From Prorocentrum cordatum (taxonomy: Eukaryota; Sar; Dinophyceae; Prorocentrales; Prorocentraceae): 64,000 nt of DNA. The notes beneath the pieces were generated by a model that ran no database searches, was not told the DNA's origin, and worked only from the letters and a program-made list of their open reading frames with translations. The position numbers and the translations under genes were made by a program. Numbering within the stretch: the first letter of the stretch is position 1; every line of letters starts with the position of its first letter. Positions 39,465 through 49,057 of the stretch are shown piece after piece. The DNA is taken from assembly GCA_963575745.1 (NCBI GenBank), contig CAUYUJ010014770.1, positions 48,098-112,097 of the forward strand. Reading direction: 5' to 3'.

Positions 39465-41110
39465 TCACAGCACACGTGAAACAAAAACTGGAAATTGTTT
39501 GTCGCAGGGGGAGGGCCCAATGGATGATGGGCTCTCGCTCAACACCATAATCCCCGACAGAGCCCTGAAGCCAACCGTGTCGTCGCCGAGTGCCTTCCAG
39601 TTCTCGCAGTCTTGCTTGAAGAGGGCGAAGACCCTGTCCTGGGAAGCGAGGTCACCGAGGGCCGCCACCAAGTGCTTGGGCCAGCCCCTCATCAACTTGA
39701 AGAGCCTCTTGAAGCGACAAGCGTTCAGGACGAGGGAGTAAGTGCCGATCAACTCGGCCATGTCACCCTCGATCTTCAGAAGCGGGTGGGACGCGGACAC
39801 TTCGTTCACGTTGACATGGCTGTGATCCACAGCGAAGCCGAGGTAAGCCATCATCCCCTTGCCATCGAACGGTACAGACATGGATTCCACACAAACTTTG
39901 AGGAGCTTCCCGTTGACGATTTGGTCCACCTCCCAGTCCGTGACGTTCGTGAGATCCCTGAGGTGCCAATTGTTGTGGCTATGCCATTGAGCCCACGGCT
40001 CGCGGATGGCGAATGTCGCCCTGTCGATGTTCTTGTTCTGCTTGTTGTTGTAGTAGACGATCGCAACCTCCACTTGGTCCCGCGTGGCCATCCTCACGCG
40101 CTTCAGCTCGGCGGCCACCGACTCCATGCTCACGGCCTGGTCGTTGCCCCCGTGCTGGTTCGGTTCGCTGTGCAGCTCCCTCATCTTGACTCCGAGCTTC
40201 TTCGTGCTCGACTGCTCGCGCACCATGACCGCGTAAGAGAAGCAGACGGCGCGCATCGTGAACTGATCGCGGTCGATGCGAGAAGCATAATGGTCGCCAA
40301 GCCACCTGGCGGGGTTGTCCTTCCTGCCAGCCACCTCGCCGAAGCCGACTTCGGTCATGCCATTCCACACCTCCTCCTCGATGCCATTCTCCATAATGCG
40401 CGCGGGCTCTCCCATCTCCTCGAGGATGGCAGGCAACGCCTCGCAAAATATCGGGCACTTGAGAGGGCTGACGAACGTCTTCACCTCCTTCGCGATGTCC
40501 TTTAACTCCTTGAACCTCCTGCCCTCGTCGAAGGGGCCATAGATTGCGTTCCTCGCCAACCTCTGAAGCCTCCGAAATGCCCACAGACCGCACTTCTTGT
40601 CAGCTATGTTGAAATCGTTGTCGATGCCGTGTGCCAGATCATCGTCGTCGTCAACATTGAACAGGCCCTCCGAGCTCTGTAAGAACCACTTCAGGCACTT
40701 CATGTCGGGGCCCTGGTCGGAGCACAAGTGATCGCACTTCCAATCGTAGCAGTCCTTCATCTGGTGGTACTGTTCTAATGTGATCTTGACTGCCCCAAGG
40801 CCCTCGCCGACGCTCACGAGGCGCATGTTGTGAAGAGCCTTCCCAGCCATGAAGGAATCCAACCTGTACCTGCGCTTGACCTTTTCCACCCGGGGCAACT
40901 CAGAGGAGTTGCACTTGATGCCCAGAAGCTCCCTGGCCCGCTCGATGTGGGTATTCTCGTACGTCTGCACCGCCAATGCCGTGCTCTCGCTGTCGTACAT
41001 CTGCCTGCCGCTGTAGACTGAGCTCACTTGAGGGTCTGTCTCGGTCGCATCCCGATCGCTCGCAGCTGCCCTGCAATCGCGACTTCCAGACTGTCGATCG
41101 AACCGAACGG
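39465..41110 (-). CDS. Unknown protein, third coding block of a probable spliced gene
   Basis: 520 codons from GTG at 41027, but the frame stays open upstream to about 41110 (CRAAASDRDATETDPQVSSV), so no Met start is needed. Globular and charged: YRLDSFMAGKALHNMRLVSV, YDWKCDHLCSDQGPDMKCLK, NVDDDDDLAHGIDNDFNIAD, CPIFCEALPAILEEMGEPAR, REPWAQWHSHNNWHLRDLTN, GKGMMAYLGFAVDHSHVNVN. No domain recognised. A possible donor is ATTATG|GTGTTG near 39550, which would make the last codons intronic. Same strand, codon style and length class as its neighbours. Confidence 0.68.
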
Positions 41111-41315
41111 ACCCCTAAGACCCAAGCGGGAACCCACCTGGAGAAGGAGCCCGACGAACCAGGATCCGATACCTGAATTTACCAGGATATTCCTGGCATG
41201 CGTTCCCCTTGATGTGCCAATGTCTCGAGCCAGAGCCTCGGAGGACCCAAGGATATCCGGAGCTCCCCCCCCCCTGAAACTACCAGGATCAGGATCGCCG
41301 ATCTACCTGGGAATC
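41111..41315 (-). other. Probable intron with short inverted repeats
   Basis: Donor CCCAG|GTAGAT at about 41311 (minus strand). Inside lie CCTGAATTTACCAGG (41172-41186), CCAGGATATTCCTGG (41182-41196) and CCTGAAACTACCAGG (41273-41287), small palindromes of related sequence. They could be marks of an introner-like insertion. Confidence 0.45.
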
Positions 41316-42476
41316 CCAGCTTGCCCGCAACACCTGCGGTGGGCAAATGGCCACTGTGTTGTTCGGCTTGAACACAGCGCCGTAGAACTTCTTCTGGTGG
41401 TCTGGCGTGGAAGCGTCCATGACGAAACCGAGGTTCATGCTGTCGATCATGGTGCGTTTGCTGACCTTGAGGTACCGCGTGATCACCTGCGCAGCGCCGT
41501 GGTTGCCAGATACCGCAACGTCTACGCTGGAGTCGGGCTGAGCGTCAAGATCGTCCGAGAAATCGTACCTGAAGTCGGGGGCCAGCTCGACATCCTTGCC
41601 CTTGGCCTTGGCGATCTTCGCGTCGACGAGGTTGCCTAGGCCCCAGACGAGCTGCATTGCAAGCTTGGCGTCCCTGTTGCCAGTGAGGATCTTCTGAATG
41701 ACGTCAGACGGCTTGAAGTCCTCGCCCTCCTCGCGCTTATCCCAGACGCCAGCATCTTCCCAGCTCACTGGCGTACCGTACTCGTTGAAGTAAGACTCGA
41801 CAACGGCGTTGAAAGACTTTCGTTCAAACCTTCCAGCCTTGATGAGCACGACCATGGGCCGCACGCCTGCAATGTCGGGGCCGCACCTCCAAGCGAAGCC
41901 GTCGACGTTGACCCTGATGCTGCCGTTCTGGATCATGTAAGCGAAGCTGTCAAACAAGTCGTTAGACGAAGCGCGATCTGTGTCGGACTTGAAGCGCGAA
42001 CCTTGGTTCTCCGACCCCCACTGAATCATCAAGCTCATCATGCCGACCACGCTGACCGACGGGAACTTCAGGATGCGCATCGCGAGCTCCTCACTCGACA
42101 GTGCCGCTCTCTTGTTCGCGTACGGGCTGCTCTGGCGAAGGTGGTGACGAAGCTGCCACGCGCACAAGCACCGCTCCCATGCGTCCCGACGGTTCGCGAA
42201 CCAAGAGCCCCCGCTCACGTTGACATGGAGACAAATCATGTCGAACACGCTCCAAAGAGAAATCCACACCGACGAATCATACTGAGCATTCTCCCACACA
42301 GCGACCATCATGTACCTGGTGGTCTGTGTCCCAGCGGGGTGTGCGAAAGCGAACTCGTCGACCCTGTGCATGCCTAAGAAGTTCTCGATCCACTCTGGGG
42401 AGTCGCTGTCCGTGGACTTGACGAACGTCTGGCCCTGGTCTGACACGAAGGCGTTGTGCTTGAAGAACTCAGTCAC
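41289..42476 (-). CDS. Unknown protein, second coding block of a probable spliced gene
   Basis: 395 codons starting (GTG) TEFFKHNAFVSDQGQTFVKS directly after TCTCTAG, a 3' splice acceptor preceded by an exceptional T tract. Globular: NFLGMHRVDEFAFAHPAGTQ, RYMMVAVWENAQYDSSVWIS, SVSVVGMMSLMIQWGSENQG, DVIQKILTGNRDAKLAMQLV. It likely ends as an exon at ASWDSQ|GTAGAT (about 41312) rather than at the TGA at 41289. No family recognised. The upstream block (to 43176) would supply the N-terminus. Confidence 0.68.
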   Translation of the reverse strand: MTEFFKHNAFVSDQGQTFVKSTDSDSPEWIENFLGMHRVDEFAFAHPAGTQTTRYMMVAVWENAQYDSSVWISLWSVFDMICLHVNVSGGSWFANRRDAWERCLCAWQLRHHLRQSSPYANKRAALSSEELAMRILKFPSVSVVGMMSLMIQWGSENQGSRFKSDTDRASSNDLFDSFAYMIQNGSIRVNVDGFAWRCGPDIAGVRPMVVLIKAGRFERKSFNAVVESYFNEYGTPVSWEDAGVWDKREEGEDFKPSDVIQKILTGNRDAKLAMQLVWGLGNLVDAKIAKAKGKDVELAPDFRYDFSDDLDAQPDSSVDVAVSGNHGAAQVITRYLKVSKRTMIDSMNLGFVMDASTPDHQKKFYGAVFKPNNTVAICPPQVLRASWDSQVDRRS

Positions 42477-42490
42477 CTAGAGACGGTCAG

Positions 42491-42504
42491 AAAAAAAAAA
42501 AAAG

Positions 42505-42574
<70 letters not shown>
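42491..42574 (+). repeat. 84-base poly-A (poly-T on the coding strand)
   Basis: Pure A apart from one G at 42504. On the minus (gene) strand it is a T tract ending 14 bases before the CTCTAG acceptor of the coding block at 42476. It either serves as an extreme polypyrimidine tract or is the tail of a plus-strand retroposed cDNA that landed in the intron. Confidence 0.9.
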
Positions 42575-42576
<2 letters not shown>

Positions 42577-42652
42577 ACCGAAAAAAGACTGCCTAAGGGT
42601 CAGTAGGCCGAAGTGTTCAAAAAAACAGTCGGTGCCACTTCCTCCGTCTCTT

Positions 42653-42688
42653 CCGTAGCGATTTTGGCTGAAGCCATTTTGGCTCAAG
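42653..42688 (+). other. Two-generation spliced-leader relic
   Basis: 42653-42673 matches the 21-base CCGTAG... core of the dinoflagellate spliced leader at 19 of 21 positions. It is followed directly by CCATTTTGGCTCAAG (42674-42688), which is SL positions 7-21 with no mismatch. This is what results if an mRNA with an SL was reverse-transcribed into the genome, transcribed again and trans-spliced at the AG inside the old SL (CCGTAG|CC), then reinserted. It sits inside the probable first intron of the minus-strand gene, in opposite orientation. Confidence 0.85.
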
Positions 42689-42714
42689 GAGGCCAGACGG
42701 ACCAATTTTGGAAC

Positions 42715-42764
42715 GGCGTTCCGTTTTCTGCCCGCCTGCTCAGGCGGGCAGAAAACGGAACGCC
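42715..42764 (+). repeat. Perfect 24-bp inverted repeat (hairpin, 2-nt loop)
   Basis: Left arm 42715-42738 starts GGCGTTCCGTTTTCTGCCCG; right arm 42741-42764 is its exact reverse complement; the spacer is CT. It follows the SL relic by 26 bases. Could be the end of a foldback or MITE-like insertion, or a structured element in the retroposed transcript. Confidence 0.92.
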
Positions 42765-42834
42765 TCCAAACTTTACTTGGGCATGGATTTTGGGCAGGTA
42801 GCAGGTGGCAGGTTTTTTTTGGCATGGATATTTC

Positions 42835-43176
42835 GTTCCGGAGCAGAATCACCCAGTGCGACTCGTCTGGGCTATCGATGTAGGCGTAGTTGTCCTTCAA
42901 ACCAATGACCCAATAATCCGTGCCCGCTGGTGGGGCCAGTATCTTCACGGTCTCGTGGGTCAGCTGATTCTTCAAATAGTGATGCTTCTTGCCAGGGTCG
43001 ATCCAGAGCTCGATGATGCCGTTGTGCGCCACCTGCACGCCGTGTGCATCGCCAGCCGCGCCGACTGCAATGGCGGCCTGGGGCGCTGACTCACCGTCGC
43101 CGATGTCACCGTCGCCCGCTGCGGCGCCCGCGCCCTGGCCTCCCAGGGGAGCCAGGGCGCCGTCATCGACCTCCAT
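42835..43176 (-). CDS. Unknown protein, N-terminal block of the probable spliced gene
   Basis: ATG at 43176 opens MEVDDGALAPLGGQGAGAAA, a Gly/Ala/Asp-rich leader. Then follows a globular stretch: VQVAHNGIIELWIDPGKKHH, YLKNQLTHETVKILAPPAGT, DYWVIGLKDNYAYIDSPDES, HWVILLRN. Beyond about 42835 the frame continues through the hairpin and the poly-T (poly-Phe) without homology-like quality, so the exon should end near HWVILLRN, at a GAAAT or GTGATT donor. Joined to the next block it reads ...HWVILLRN / TEFFKHNAF.... Start confidence is moderate. Confidence 0.6.
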
Positions 43177-44012
43177 TGCCAGGCGACTGAGCCGAGGTCG
43201 CCTCGAGGTCGACGCGCACGGGCTGCGCTAAGAGCCTGCGCTGCTACGACGGAAGAGGGAGTTGGTGGAAGGGCGAGGGCAGAACCGAGCGGAGCTCCGC
43301 CGCCCCCAAACTTCCCCCCACCGTCGCTCGCCCCCCTCGAGACCCCCTCCGAACCGACAGCGAGAGGGGCTTTTTACATGGGGGATCTATGTTCTCTCCT
43401 TGCACGCCGTCCGCCTCGCTGCGAGCGAGGTTGCCAGCTTGCCCGCTGACCTCGACTGCTGAAGTGCAAGCGACGAAAGGCGAGACGGTGGGGGACGAAG
43501 TGGGCGACGAGGAGGATCAACGTCGGCGACGGCAATCGACTGGAGAAGGGCGACGGTTGCGATCGGCGTCGACGTCGACGTCGTCGTCGTCGTCGAAGTC
43601 GCCGCCGGCGCCGATCGCAACCGTCGCTCTTCACAATCGTCGGCAACAGCAGCAAGCAAGAACTCGATCAACGATGCTTCGATGGCTCGATGGGATACGC
43701 AATGTGGAAATCTTGTCTGAACGTTGATGGCAACCCCTCGCTTTCGCAAGCCATAACACTGATACCCGAGCGGACATCGGATCGTGCACTGGCCTCGAGG
43801 GCACGAAGCATACAACAAATGAAAACATATGGGTAGGTTTCCGATGGAGCTTCGTTCTCGCATTGCCCTCGAAGCCAGGCCACAAGAGCTCTGTGACAGA
43901 CACCACATCAGCTCTATCGCCGCTCAAATTCGAAGAAAAGCTGCTGCTCAAAAGAGCGCCCAGTGAGCCTGGGCTTTGAAGTGGTGGTGGGCTGGGGCAA
44001 GAGGAAAATGAC
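43177..44012. other. Intergenic region with CGT microsatellite
   Basis: Contains GACGTCGACGTCGTCGTCGT-type repeats at about 43568-43600 and no convincing gene. It separates two minus-strand genes and probably holds the 3' end of the upstream one and the promoter of the downstream one. No TATA-like element is recognisable, as is usual for dinoflagellates. Confidence 0.45.
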
Positions 44013-45125
44013 TCAATCCAGCTCACACGGATGGCCAGTCTGCTCTGGCGCAGTGAAGCTCGCTGGCCGAGCCTCAAGACTAGCAGGCATGGCGTACTCA
44101 GGGGGGCCCTTCCCGTGCCTGCGCCTCGAGTCCTTCTGTACCTCCTTGATAGTATCTGAAATCTTCACGTCGGTGGACAAGGTCTTCGCAAACTCCTCGT
44201 CGAGATCAGTGCTGACCTTCTGGACGTAATGCTTCAACTGGCTCGATGGGCTTCCGGCGAACTGATACCACGGCTGGTCAGCCTCGCCACTGAGCCGGGT
44301 GAAACAAGTGAAGACAGAATCCCCGTCGGTCCCCTGCGCAAGCCTGTCGCTCCAGTTGTTCGTGAAATACCATTCTGAGTTGACAGTCATGTTCTTCGGC
44401 ACCGTCGCACGAACACCAGAAATATGAATCAAGTCCGAAATCTTGCCGTTCTCGTTTGGCTCGCCGCACCTGTACACCCCGAGAAACTTCAAAGTCAAAT
44501 CAGCAGGGTTAGGAAATATAACTCGAAACGACGGCCAGCGAGAACCAAACGCAACGTACAGGACTTCAACGACGCGGGCGGTGAGCTTCTTGTTTTTCAT
44601 CTCCTCGAAGATTTTGTATGTAGACCTCAATACAGTAAGACATTCGTGGAGCCTCCTGAAGTTGTCCCTGTGTTTCTTATCGATAATCTTGATTGCGGTG
44701 CTGCTGGAATAGCTCGGATCTTTCGCATGGACCACTTCCCACGCCCAGTACTTTGGCAACTAGCTGAGTTTCTCCATGTCGGCCCACAGCTCGTCGATGT
44801 CGTCGACGGCCTTGCTCGACTTGGACTTCTTGAGAGTGGGCCCACGGCACATATCATCACCCTGCACGGCGCGAAGTGTCGGCAACAACTTTGCTGGCGA
44901 TGCCAGCAGCTCCATGCACACGGTGGCAAATACTTGCGGCAGCTTCGGTGTGGAGGAATCTTGAGCGCACTGCTCGTCGAATTTCGTTTTCGCTTTGTCA
45001 ACCATGGCCCAGGTAACTTTTGCGCCGCCAGGGCTGCTAGCTGACGGGCTGCCGGATGTTGCCGAGCGTTTCTTGGTCGACGCCTGCTTATCTTTGGAGG
45101 GCGTGGCGAACTTCGAGAGGGCCAT
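44013..45125 (-). CDS. Intronless unknown protein with SL relic upstream and one in-frame TAG
   Basis: ATG at 45125 begins MALSKFATPSKDKQASTKKR, a basic Ser/Lys-rich leader. Then come VTWAMVDKAKTKFDEQCAQD, LPQVFATVCMELLASPAKLL and DDIDELWADMEKLS, a TAG at 44760-44762, and the same frame continues PKYWAWEVVHAKDPSYSSST, RLHECLTVLRSTYKIFEEMK, PSFRVIFPNPADLTLKFLGV, ending HPCELD. 369 sense codons plus the internal stop. No family recognised. About 60 bases upstream of the ATG lies an SL relic (45188-45208), so this is a retroposed mRNA copy; TAG could be a CAG-to-TAG change, making it a young pseudogene, or a recoded stop. Confidence 0.65.
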
Positions 45126-45187
45126 GTTGGTGCTCAGGTTCGCCGTGGAGACGCGGCGCGAGAACACGCCTGGCGGAAGCAAACTCC

Positions 45188-45208
45188 CCTGGGCCAAAAT
45201 GGCCACGG
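45188..45208 (-). other. Spliced-leader relic upstream of a coding region
   Basis: Minus strand CCGTGGCCATTTTGGCCCAG plus G matches the SL core at 18 of 21 positions and reads SVAILAQ in one frame. Same strand as the coding region at 45125-44013, with a short 5' UTR-length gap, exactly the layout of a reinserted trans-spliced mRNA. Confidence 0.78.
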
Positions 45209-45640
45209 AAACAAGGGACCCCATTCGCAGTTGCGTCGGCGACGCAACTGCGAATGCCAGGGCCGCCTGGTAAACTGGATGGTTCAGGGGGGCATCGTGC
45301 TGGCTTTGCATTCTGAGAAAGGGGTCAGTTGACCCTCCACGCGCATGGGGTCCTCCAGAGAGCCACGAGCCCATGGGTTGCCGATTTCACCTGGTGTAAT
45401 TGGTTTGTGCTGACTCACCCCTCTTCTACAAACAACGAGGCCATAAGAACCTAAATCAAACCAAACATCAACCAGGAAAATCACGGACTGAACACTGCAT
45501 ATGGGGCCCCAACGCAAGCGCGTCAAAACTAAATGGCAACGCGCGCCAGAAGCGCGAAGGCCGCCCCTCCGAAAATCTGCCAACATCCACCTCTTCAACA
45601 TCACGGATACGTTCCTAGAGTGCGAATGGTGTTGACGTTG
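45209..45640. other. Upstream flank of the retroposed gene, no gene recognised
   Basis: The minus frame is open to 45374 but upstream of the SL relic it would be genomic flank, not transcript. A short direct inverted word (GTTGCGTCG / CGACGCAAC) surrounds 45230-45250. Confidence 0.4.
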
Positions 45641-45885
45641 CGTGTCGTGTGTTTGGTAGCGTGGTAGTTGTTGCTGTTGTTTGTTAGTTGCATGCCGTTT
45701 CCTTTTGTGTTGCATGTTGTGGGTTTGCTTGTTGTTTGCTAATTGCATGTCGCTTGCTTGTTGTTTGCTAGTTGCGTGTTGGATGTTGTTTGCTAGTTGC
45801 ATGCCGTTTGCTAGTTGCATGGTGTATGCTAGTGTGCTAGTTGCATGCCGTTTGCTTGGTGATTGTTAGTGGCATGTTGTTGTAG
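45640..45885 (+). repeat. GTTTGCTAGTTGCATGC-type tandem repeat
   Basis: Imperfect repeats of TTGCATGCCGTTTGCTAG and TTGTTTGCTAGTTGCATG, period about 17-24. Open frames in it are Cys/Leu/Met-rich and not genes. Confidence 0.85.
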
Positions 45886-46239
45886 GCGCCCAATGTGCGA
45901 CCAACCGATTTTTTGTTGGTTGCATGCCTGGCACCCGAGAACGCCCCATCCATGAACAAAGACGCAACGTCAAGATATCGCCTAGACCTACTTCGGCATC
46001 ATACGCACCCTCCCCCCTCACCGTGGTTCGTCTTCCCTGCTACTCCTCGCGATCACACTGCTGCCCACCCTCCTCATTCATGGGCCCATGGGTTATCCGT
46101 ATCGTCGCCGTCGGCTTCCCTTTCCTCCTCATCCGTATTATGTCGCCCCTCCTCGTCCTCCTGGTCCTCCCCCTTTTTCTTGCGGATCCGCGCAGCCCTT
46201 TCGGACGCGCATTACCGTCTGATGTTGGCGAAATTGCCT
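45886..46239. other. Spacer beyond the LINE 3' end
   Basis: No domain. C/T-rich around 46000-46190. The motif shared with 36.2 kb starts at its end (46240-46296). Confidence 0.4.
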
Positions 46240-46279
46240 CGCTAGGTAAATCCACCAGCCCGAACGGCGAGTGTATCTT

Positions 46280-48104
46280 GTTAAGGCAGGAGTAACTCAA
46301 CGTGGGAAGGGTAGCAGAAGCGCGCAAAAGCGCAAGAGCAGAAGGGGGGGCACGAGTGAGGCTGGCGAGATGAATCCGTTCCCGCCATTTCTCAGACGGA
46401 GCTTTCCACTGAAAGTCAGCGGCGGCTCCTGGGCCGAGCCAAACCCCGAGGTCTTTCACCGCGTCCGAAACCTGAAGCGCGCCCCACCCGTCACAAGCCT
46501 CCGCGAGACCACGGCGGGTTTGACTCTGCACCTCTGGCGAGAGCGGGGCCCACAACGGTACAGCCGCACATTTGGCAGGCTGAAGCGCAGGGCCAGCGAG
46601 CTTTTCAGCGAAGCTGAAAGTCTCCGCAATCATGAGGAGCTGCGATGCGCACAATAAAATCAAGCCTATGTCGTCTGCGCACGCTTGCACCGCACCATGA
46701 TCACTCACGCGAAGGAAAAGGCCGCTGCAGATGGCGAAGCAGCGGATCCACGCCCAGTGCCCAGAGACTGCCAGACAGGGGGCACCTTTGCAACGCACCG
46801 CTGGCGAGCTCGCACATTGACGTGAGTGGCATATCCCCGCGCCGAGCGAAGGCGATCGAAGCGTTGTAGAGCGCTCCCATGGCCCAGAGGATGCCGATCG
46901 GCACGCCATAATGGACTAATGCGAGCTCCAGCCAACGGCTGTTCAAGCTGGGAAGCGCGGCTATAAAATCGAAAGAGAGGAGAAGCGGGGGTTTGCGTGA
47001 TCCGTCCTCAAGCCAGCCAGCACGCCTAGCCTCCGCGTGAGGCAAGGGTCTGTTGCCAACGAAGCTACGGCCAGTGATATACCCGTGCTGACTCTGATGG
47101 ACGTGCTGCTCTACAAGTGGCTTTAAAGTAAAATTGGCCGCTGAACGAATCGCTTTCGCATCGCTGTTTTTGAGACTCAACGGGCGAAGAACCCGGCTCC
47201 GTCGAGTAGTTCGAACCGCATCCAGCTCGTCCTCCTTTCTTGGGAGAGAAGCAAACAGCGGGCGATTAGCTTCATATGGTAAGCTGCCACCAGAATAGAT
47301 ATGCACGAGACGGCGATGCAAGATAGACGCGGCAATGGAGTTGGAGAGGCAGGCAGAGTAGGGAATACGATCAGGACCAGGAGCACTTGGCTTCGCGCGC
47401 TGCAGCGCCGATGCCAGTGCTTCCACACTGGGCGCGGGAGCGCGAAAGGTGGGGGGGCGCGGAGAGACAGAGTGCAGCAAGGCGAGGACGTCCGCGCCAC
47501 GCGACTCGCGAGCCGCAAATATGGGTTGCCAGTGAGCTTGCACTGCAGTAAAAACGTCCTGACCATTCATAACAATATCAACTCTCTCGCCACTGTCGTC
47601 ATGCACGTGCACACGCGCACCCTTTAAACGGAGTTGGCGAGACCATGGCGTCCACAGGCGGGCCCTGCGGGCAGCTTTGCGCTCAACCTTACGCTGGCAA
47701 GCCTCATCCTTGTGCCGACCGAACTCATCATATTGTGAGACGCGCATGCTAGCTTGCAGCGCGCGCTGCAGGCGCCGCTCATCGTTCCCTGCATCGCGCT
47801 GCGCGTGGGAAGATGGAGGATCGAGGAGACAGGCCTGGCCACCACCGACGACGAGGTGAGAAGCAGCAAGAAGGGCGGTGGCGACGAGGCGAGAGGCGGT
47901 GCGCACATTGTTCTTCCAGAAAGCCCGAGCCATGGAGCGAAACAGATACATGCGAGTGATCGGCGCTTCAGGATGAGCATTGTGCAGATACGCGGGCCCC
48001 TGGAGTTTGTCACGGGCGACAGCGGCGGCTTCGTGCATGACTTCCTTCACTCCTTGCCGAACCGCGATAATATTAAGTTGCTCAACATCTGTGCGCGAGA
48101 GCAT
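46280..48104 (-). pseudogene. LINE reverse transcriptase (frameshifted)
   Basis: Frame 48104-46701 (467 codons): basic linker, then VEALASALQRAKPSAPGPDR (usual K-x-xK-x-PGxDxI), RPLSLKNSDAKAIRSAANFT, QHGYITGRSFVGN, LLLSFDFIAALPSLNSRWLE (first catalytic Asp), SGALQRCPLSGSLWALGVDP (usual xGxxQGCPLSxxLF). A frame change follows, then AVQACADDIGLILL at about 46670 (usual xYADDxxl, here CADD), AKCAAVPLWAPL and VKDLGVWLGPGAAADFQWKA. It would copy LINE RNA into DNA; this copy is inactive because of frame breaks. Confidence 0.8.
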
Positions 48105-48116
48105 GGTGGCGAAAAT

Positions 48117-49030
48117 CTATTGAAACTCCGCGGTGCGAATGAGGTAGGGAGGAATGGCACGCTCTTGCGGGGAATGAGCGGTGGACCGAGCGAGCTTGAG
48201 CATGAACGCTGCGTGATCAGAAAGCCCACGGTCGGACATGCGCGCGCATTCGCGCGCAACCTGCAGCGCGGCATCTGCCGGCATCAGCTGAGACGGGCAC
48301 CCTGAGATGAAAACCCTATCGATGCTCGTCGCCTGCATTCGATGAGAACCGCACCGGGTGGGTAAATGACGAGTAATCTCAATGACGGAAGCAAACATGC
48401 GCCGCCACTGAGCCTGAGCCTGCACGTGCTGGCCACGGTTATCGATAACAGGCAGAGTCGGAGCAGGAGCAGAGCGAGGGGCCAGCGGGGAACGAAAAGA
48501 GCGAGGAGGATATTCAGGGGTGTTAAAATAACCGAGAACAGCGAGCTTACAGGTACGCTCACGCTGTGCTGCAACTGCGACTTGTTGAAACCAGAACCGT
48601 TCGAGTTCGTGCAAATCGAGAGCAGAAAGATGACGATTGTGCAAATTCCAAAACACATGGGATGCTCGTGCGCAGGGGGCGGGACATGCAAGGCAGCGGC
48701 ACGGCCTGGGACGATAGAGTGTAACACGCATGCTGGCTGCAGGTGTTCAGGCACTGGTTGTTGAGACGGATGACGCGGAACCAGAAAGCCACCCCGCCAG
48801 CAGAGACACCTGTCGCGGACATGGAGCACTCGTAAGTGAAGGGCGTGTCATCGACGAACTGTTCTAGTCTGCCTATATATCCTCGGACCTCTTGAAGGAA
48901 AATGAGGAAGCGCTGCCGCATGCACTCAGTCAAGATGCGCAGCTTGGCGTCGCGCTTCTTCGTATCAAGACAGAGGAGGCTCCGAACATTCCAGCATATC
49001 AAACGCAGGCCGCGTTCAGCGCCTCGGCGA
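48117..49030 (-). pseudogene. LINE apurinic-like endonuclease (frameshifted, damaged)
   Basis: GLRLICWNVRSLLC at about 48990 (Asn of motif I), RFLIFLQEVRGYIGRLEQFV (catalytic Glu), then after a frame change FWNLHNRHLS, KLAVLGYFNTPE at about 48530 (the GDFN motif with Asp replaced by Tyr), SIDRVFISG and SDRGLSDHAAF (SDH motif). Order and spacing fit exonuclease-endonuclease-phosphatase fold enzymes of LINEs, which nick the target. The lost Asp and the frame breaks indicate it is dead. Confidence 0.75.
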
Positions 49031-49057
49031 AATGGCCCCCATGGAGCCCAGCCAATG

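Noticed and set aside
42485-42605. GGTCAG direct repeats as a target duplication around the poly-A
   Set aside because: Six bases only, and the right copy lies 25 bases beyond the poly-A; not convincing.
42487-42834. C-terminal part of a minus frame ending in more than 20 Phe
   Set aside because: Poly-Phe is the poly-T tract; the frame after about 42835 passes through the hairpin and SL relic antisense and is more likely intron.
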